DNA from: Bacillota bacterium
GTDB taxonomy: Bacteria; Bacillota; Clostridia; Peptostreptococcales; Anaerovoracaceae
Direction: 5' to 3'
Assembly: GCA_021443825.1 (NCBI GenBank)
Contig: JABUTE010000305.1
Location: forward strand, 1 to 8,631
DNA length: 8,631 nucleotides
The number at the start of each line of letters is the position of its first letter. The first letter of the stretch is position 1. The notes below the pieces were generated by a model, which was given only the letters and a program-made list of their open reading frames with translations, made no database searches and was not told where the DNA came from. Shown here in pieces: positions 5,926-8,631 of this stretch. The position numbers were made by a program, and so were the translations under genes.

Positions 5926-7296
5926 TTACGAGTCCTTCTGCTTCAGCTCTGCCACGATATGCTCCACCGTTTTCCGGTCCAAAGGAAAGCGGTAATAGAG
6001 AAAGGCGCTGATCAGCAGCATCCCCGCAGGAAGCAGCAGCATGGAGGCCTTGATACCCATCTGGGCTGAGGCGCTTTGGACCTGCTGCCCTTCCACAAAG
6101 CCGGAAAGCTGCAGGATCCAGCCCAACAGCAGCGACGCCAGGCCGGCGCACACCGTATTGAACAGGTTGCTGAAGGAGGATACCACCCCGTCGCGCCTTA
6201 CGCCGTTCCGGTATTCGTCGTATTCGCAGATGTCGTAGTTGATGGCGGCAAAAAGCTGCCAGAAGGTGGTGGAGCCGTGGGCAAACAGAAAGGTGATCAC
6301 CAGCGCGGAAGCGATGGAATCCTTCAAAAACATGAGGATGAAAAAGCCGACGGCGTTGACCGCCATAAAGCCGGCAATGACATTTTTTTTATCGCCCTTC
6401 TTGCTCAGCGCGGTAACGGGAACGCTGGCTTCGATGCTGAACACCGTGGCCATCAGGATCACGAAGCTGCAGCCAGCCGAAGAAAGCATCAGGTTGTAGT
6501 TGAGATAATAAACGCGGGCGGCTCCGAAGATGCCCTGCACCACCACAAAGAAAAAGCTTGCCAAAAGGGCGTGGCGCATGGGCTTCAGCTTTAAGATATC
6601 GATGTAGTCGGAAAGCATCGCCTTCAATCGGAAGGGTGTTTTGGGCAGGTCTGCCGTGGAGGGATCCCGATCCTTCGCATTGAAGTAGGTGATCAGGATG
6701 CATACAAGTCCGGCGGCCGAGATAGCCAGTGCCATCAGCTGCCATGCCCTCGCTTCGGTAAGCCCCAGGGCCTTCTGCATCCGATCCACTGCCACCAGCG
6801 GAAGAGACGAGCCGGCCACGCAGCCGAACTGGGTCACCACATAGGTGATCTGGCGCAGCTCAAGCCGCTGATCGTAATCGCTGGTATAGGTGGAGCCCAG
6901 GGCCAGCCAGGGGCTGTAATAGGTCGCCTCCGAGGCCTTACAGATGACTACCAGCAGGCTGTAATAGAGGATACGGAAGCCATCGGAGCCCTGCACGACG
7001 GTAAAGCACAGCACCGTCGAAACCGCAAGGGGCAGCATGGCCAGCAGAAGAAAGAGCCGGCGACGTCCTTTTGCGGTTACCGCATGATCGGAAAGAAAGC
7101 CCACCACCGGATTCCAGGCAGCGCTGATAATGGTGCCGACGCCGACGATGGTTCCCGCGGCAGCGGGGCGAATGCCTGCGATGCTGGTAAAGAAAAAGAG
7201 CAGAAAGCTGCTGACCAGACACGAAGACCCGGCCTGGGCGATGCCGCCTACGGAGTAGAAAAACATATCTTTTTTTGTCAACGGCTCACCGTTCAT
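5926..7296 (-). CDS. GPH-family sugar:cation symporter (MFS superfamily)
   Basis: A 456-residue membrane transporter with about twelve hydrophobic helices and a cytoplasmic loop near 205-235. Residues 62-84 carry the NPVVGFLSDH...GRRRLFLL loop between helices 2 and 3. Residues 354-378 carry YDICEYDEYRNGVRRDG, the acidic/basic motif with downstream FSNL that typifies glycoside-pentoside-hexuronide:cation symporters (MelB, XynP and UidB relatives). These import sugars, glycosides or glucuronides with Na+ or H+. Substrate is unknown; no glycosidase is in the window. Start: ATG at 7294-7296 with AAAGGAA 8 bases upstream. The gene has its own promoter and a leader of about 97 bases, and ends at the shared terminator. 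The 301-residue protein gene lies upstream on the same strand, and no good terminator separates them. Confidence 0.9.
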   Translation of the reverse strand: MNGEPLTKKDMFFYSVGGIAQAGSSCLVSSFLLFFFTSIAGIRPAAAGTIVGVGTIISAAWNPVVGFLSDHAVTAKGRRRLFLLLAMLPLAVSTVLCFTVVQGSDGFRILYYSLLVVICKASEATYYSPWLALGSTYTSDYDQRLELRQITYVVTQFGCVAGSSLPLVAVDRMQKALGLTEARAWQLMALAISAAGLVCILITYFNAKDRDPSTADLPKTPFRLKAMLSDYIDILKLKPMRHALLASFFFVVVQGIFGAARVYYLNYNLMLSSAGCSFVILMATVFSIEASVPVTALSKKGDKKNVIAGFMAVNAVGFFILMFLKDSIASALVITFLFAHGSTTFWQLFAAINYDICEYDEYRNGVRRDGVVSSFSNLFNTVCAGLASLLLGWILQLSGFVEGQQVQSASAQMGIKASMLLLPAGMLLISAFLYYRFPLDRKTVEHIVAELKQKDS

Positions 7297-7337
7297 CGGA
7301 ATCGTTCCTTTCTATGGCTTCTGTTGCGATATGGTTC

Positions 7338-7359
7338 AGGACCGCGCCGGCGCTGACCT
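7338..7359. promoter_or_regulatory. Near-palindrome in the symporter leader
   Basis: A 22-base imperfect palindrome pairs at nine of eleven symmetric positions around a perfect core GCGCCGGCGC (7344-7353). It lies between the predicted start of transcription (about 7393) and the symporter ATG, so it could be a repressor site or an mRNA hairpin. GC-rich palindromes also arise by chance in this composition. Confidence 0.35.
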
Positions 7360-7372
7360 GCCTGCTTTTCCT

Positions 7373-7387
7373 TGCGCAAAGCCGCGT
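7373..7387. repeat. 15-base word, copy 1 (symporter leader)
   Basis: TGCGCAAAGCCGCGT on the plus strand recurs exactly and in the same orientation at 8579-8593. Both copies are non-coding and lie 5' of a minus-strand gene. The similarity does not extend beyond the 15 bases in any convincing way. Confidence 0.4.
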
Positions 7388-7399
7388 GCCGCCGTCTTT

Positions 7400-7428
7400 A
7401 TTATAATCGATGGCGCAGGTCTTGCGAA
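7400..7428 (-). promoter_or_regulatory. Promoter of the symporter gene
   Basis: On the minus strand: TTCGCA (7423-7428, four of six matches to the -35 consensus), 17-base spacer, then a perfect TATAAT (7400-7405). The predicted start near 7393 gives a 97-base leader, which contains the palindrome at 7338-7359 and the 15-base word at 7373-7387. Confidence 0.6.
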
Positions 7429-7461
7429 CGGAATTTTAGCTGCCCGGCGGCCGGTTTACGG

Positions 7462-8367
7462 TCAGAACAGGTCAAGGGTATTGTCCAGATAGACGGCCTC
7501 GCGCACATGGATCTGATATTCGGGTCTTACCAGATAATAGAGAAGAAATTCCAGCACCAAAGCGCTTCCCAGGCTTCTTCCCTCGATCTTGAAGTTGGTA
7601 AAGCCCATGGGAAGATAGATATCCCGGATGTCGGCGCTGCTGATAAAACCGGGATTTTCCATGGCTTTGGAAAACCGGTAGCCCTCTTCTGCTCCGGGGG
7701 CACGGCAGATGTGGTCGGGGCAGGCTTCTCCCAAGCATATGCGGCTCACGTTTTCGTAGCAGGCCTTTCGGTCGCTGCAGCCGAACCAGCAGCACTCGTT
7801 GACCAGAAACTCCAGCTTATCCTTTTGCGGCTGCGGCATGGCCTGCAGCTTTTCAAATTCCCGGTTAAGACGAAAATCGGGAACCACATAGCGAAATTCC
7901 CTGCGGGCGCATTCTTCTTCCAGCTGCCGGAATTCGGTCAGCACCTTGGTGGTGGAGGAGACAAAATAGAGCTTCGGATAGGCTGTCTGCAGATAGGTGA
8001 GCAGCAGATCGGAATGAAGGATGATGCCGCCGTGTGTGCGGCATTCCTGCAGCCTGCGGCAGAGGCGGTTGCATTTTCCGTCGCGCAGATGCTCGTCTTT
8101 AAGAAGGGAGTTGCTGAAGGTCAGGCGGCAGGAGATCTCATATTCATCCATCAGGGCAAAGACCTTTGCGCTGTCCGCTTCTCCGTAGCCTGCCCGGCCG
8201 CCGCCCCAGATGCAGCCTGCAGGGGCACCGTAGACGGAGCCGATGGCGCACCAGTCATAAAAATATTCCGGGTGATCACGGTACAGGGGAAGGAATCTGC
8301 GGTAGAGCTCATAGAATTCGAACAGGCCCGGCAGATGGAATATGGCTTTGCCCGTATTATTTGTCAT
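7462..8367 (-). CDS. Cysteine-rich protein resembling a divergent U32-type (UbiU/UbiV-like) barrel
   Basis: A 301-residue cytosolic protein without signal peptide or membrane helices. Alternating strands and helices, an FVSSTTK segment (135-141), a YVVPDFRLNR segment (160-169) and a FKIEGRSLGSALVLEFLLYYLV block (259-280) recall peptidase U32 and UbiU/UbiV-type barrels. It has 14 cysteines, seven of them between 192 and 221 (C192, C193, C197, C203, C211, C216, C221), the region where U32-like proteins can bind a 4Fe-4S cluster. I recall related unnamed proteins in Clostridia; their role is not known to me. Start: ATG at 8365-8367, chosen over an ATG 19 codons upstream (8424) because GGGAGGTG sits 7 bases before it and the upstream extension overlaps the predicted promoter. 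The stop is a TGA at 7462 with an in-frame TAA two codons later. Confidence 0.7.
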   Translation of the reverse strand: MTNNTGKAIFHLPGLFEFYELYRRFLPLYRDHPEYFYDWCAIGSVYGAPAGCIWGGGRAGYGEADSAKVFALMDEYEISCRLTFSNSLLKDEHLRDGKCNRLCRRLQECRTHGGIILHSDLLLTYLQTAYPKLYFVSSTTKVLTEFRQLEEECARREFRYVVPDFRLNREFEKLQAMPQPQKDKLEFLVNECCWFGCSDRKACYENVSRICLGEACPDHICRAPGAEEGYRFSKAMENPGFISSADIRDIYLPMGFTNFKIEGRSLGSALVLEFLLYYLVRPEYQIHVREAVYLDNTLDLF

Positions 8368-8374
8368 CTGAAAG

Positions 8375-8382
8375 CACCTCCC
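8375..8382 (-). promoter_or_regulatory. Ribosome binding site deciding the start of the U32-like gene
   Basis: The minus strand reads GGGAGGTG, 7 bases before the ATG at 8367. The alternative upstream ATG (8424) has no such site and lies close to the predicted -10 box, so it would be untranscribed or nearly leaderless. Confidence 0.8.
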
Positions 8383-8412
8383 TTTTCGAATCTGCCGCAG
8401 CGTCCTTTTCAA

Positions 8413-8441
8413 AGAGTACCACATCGCAGAAAAGTTGGCAA
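8413..8441 (-). promoter_or_regulatory. Promoter of the U32-like gene
   Basis: Minus strand: TTGCCA (8436-8441), 17-base spacer ending in TGG (an extended -10 feature), then TACTCT (8413-8418). Transcription would start near 8406, giving a leader of about 39 bases that includes the ribosome binding site. Confidence 0.5.
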
Positions 8442-8472
8442 TCGAATCCCATTAACATGCGGGGCGTAGATC

Positions 8473-8527
8473 GGCAGGTGATGCCGAAGAAAAGGCTCTT
8501 TTCGGCTTTTCGGAGCGCACACCTGCC
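8473..8527. repeat. 55-base interrupted inverted repeat
   Basis: The outer arms GGCAGGTG (8473-8480) and CACCTGCC (8520-8527) are perfect complements. Inside them CCGAA (8484-8488) faces TTCGG (8509-8513), and AAAAG/CTTTT surrounds a GCT loop (8490-8502). The whole can fold into a long hairpin with internal loops. It lies upstream of the predicted promoter of the U32-like gene, so it may be the 3' end of an off-window transcript, a terminator relic or a small dispersed repeat. Apart from this and the 15-base word, I see no gene in 8442-8631. Confidence 0.45.
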
Positions 8528-8578
8528 GGGGTACCGCGCCCGAAAATACAGCAATAACGGTCTGCCGGCCCAGAGGCC

Positions 8579-8593
8579 TGCGCAAAGCCGCGT
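8579..8593. repeat. 15-base word, copy 2 (far upstream of the U32-like gene)
   Basis: Exact copy of the word at 7373-7387, here about 212 bases upstream of the ATG of the U32-like gene and beyond its predicted promoter. Confidence 0.4.
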
Positions 8594-8631
8594 TCGCTTC
8601 GCCGTGAGCTCCATCAGCTCCGTTCTTGCTT

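Noticed and set aside
7441..7461. CCGGCCGCCGG hairpin just after the U32-like gene, considered as a terminator
   Set aside because: The stem is only four pairs and there is no following T tract, so read-through into the symporter leader cannot be excluded.
7372..8469. A 365-codon open frame on the plus strand
   Set aside because: It is antisense to the U32-like gene over nearly its whole length, shows no protein motif and has no ribosome binding site. The minus-strand gene has a promoter, a strong ribosome binding site and family-like sequence.
8357..8631. Minus-strand frame open to the right window edge that overlaps the start of the U32-like gene by 11 bases
   Set aside because: It could in principle be the 3' end of an upstream gene. 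Its translation is Arg-rich without any motif, and it runs through a long inverted repeat and a promoter-like sequence. I treat the region as non-coding, with modest certainty.

Overview
The window looks like a chromosomal segment of an anaerobic, moderately GC-rich Gram-positive bacterium, probably a gut Clostridia member (Oscillospirales/Lachnospirales-like). This rests on a NiaR-type 3H-domain repressor, a PfoR-like orphan PTS IIC membrane protein, a clostridial-style 4Fe-4S protein paired with a small cysteine-cluster protein, strong AGGAGG ribosome binding sites and short intergenic gaps. The taxonomic placement is inference. There are no rRNA or tRNA genes, CRISPR arrays, transposases or phage genes in view.

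Layout. Positions 4-4021 carry six genes on the minus strand. Transcribed from 4021 downwards, the first four form a tight operon: a 4Fe-4S ferredoxin-like protein (TTG start), a 157-residue protein with a CX2CX3CGR motif, a two-domain FkbM-type methyltransferase and a YjjG-like HAD phosphatase. After a 97-base AT-rich gap come a histidine phosphatase and a ketopantoate-reductase-like gene that stops after its NAD(P)-binding domain (134 codons). Positions 4022-4234 are a divergent promoter region with a near-perfect 16-base palindrome overlapping the predicted start site of the rightward transcript. Positions 4235-5837 on the plus strand hold the PfoR/PTS_EIIC_2-family membrane protein and niaR, followed by a strong bidirectional terminator at about 5854-5891. 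Positions 5926-8367 are again on the minus strand: a GPH-type sugar:cation symporter with its own promoter and a 97-base leader, and upstream of it a 301-residue cysteine-rich protein that resembles a divergent U32-peptidase-type barrel. The last 190 bases (8442-8631) contain no gene I can support, but they hold a 55-base inverted repeat and a second copy of a 15-base word found in the symporter leader.

How the parts may work together. The most suggestive unit is the membrane protein plus niaR. NiaR proteins repress NAD synthesis and niacin uptake genes when niacin is present, so the co-directional transporter-like protein (no IIA or IIB partner here) may import a pyridine vitamin or related compound, with the palindrome as an autoregulatory operator. 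The ferredoxin/CX2CX3CGR pair resembles genes I associate with Hcp-type nitrosative or redox stress loci, but hcp is not in the window. The methyltransferase and the phosphatases give no single clear pathway. No overtly novel defence or mobile system is visible; the points of interest are the orphan transporter-NiaR pairing, the odd Fe-S operon and the cysteine-rich U32-like protein.
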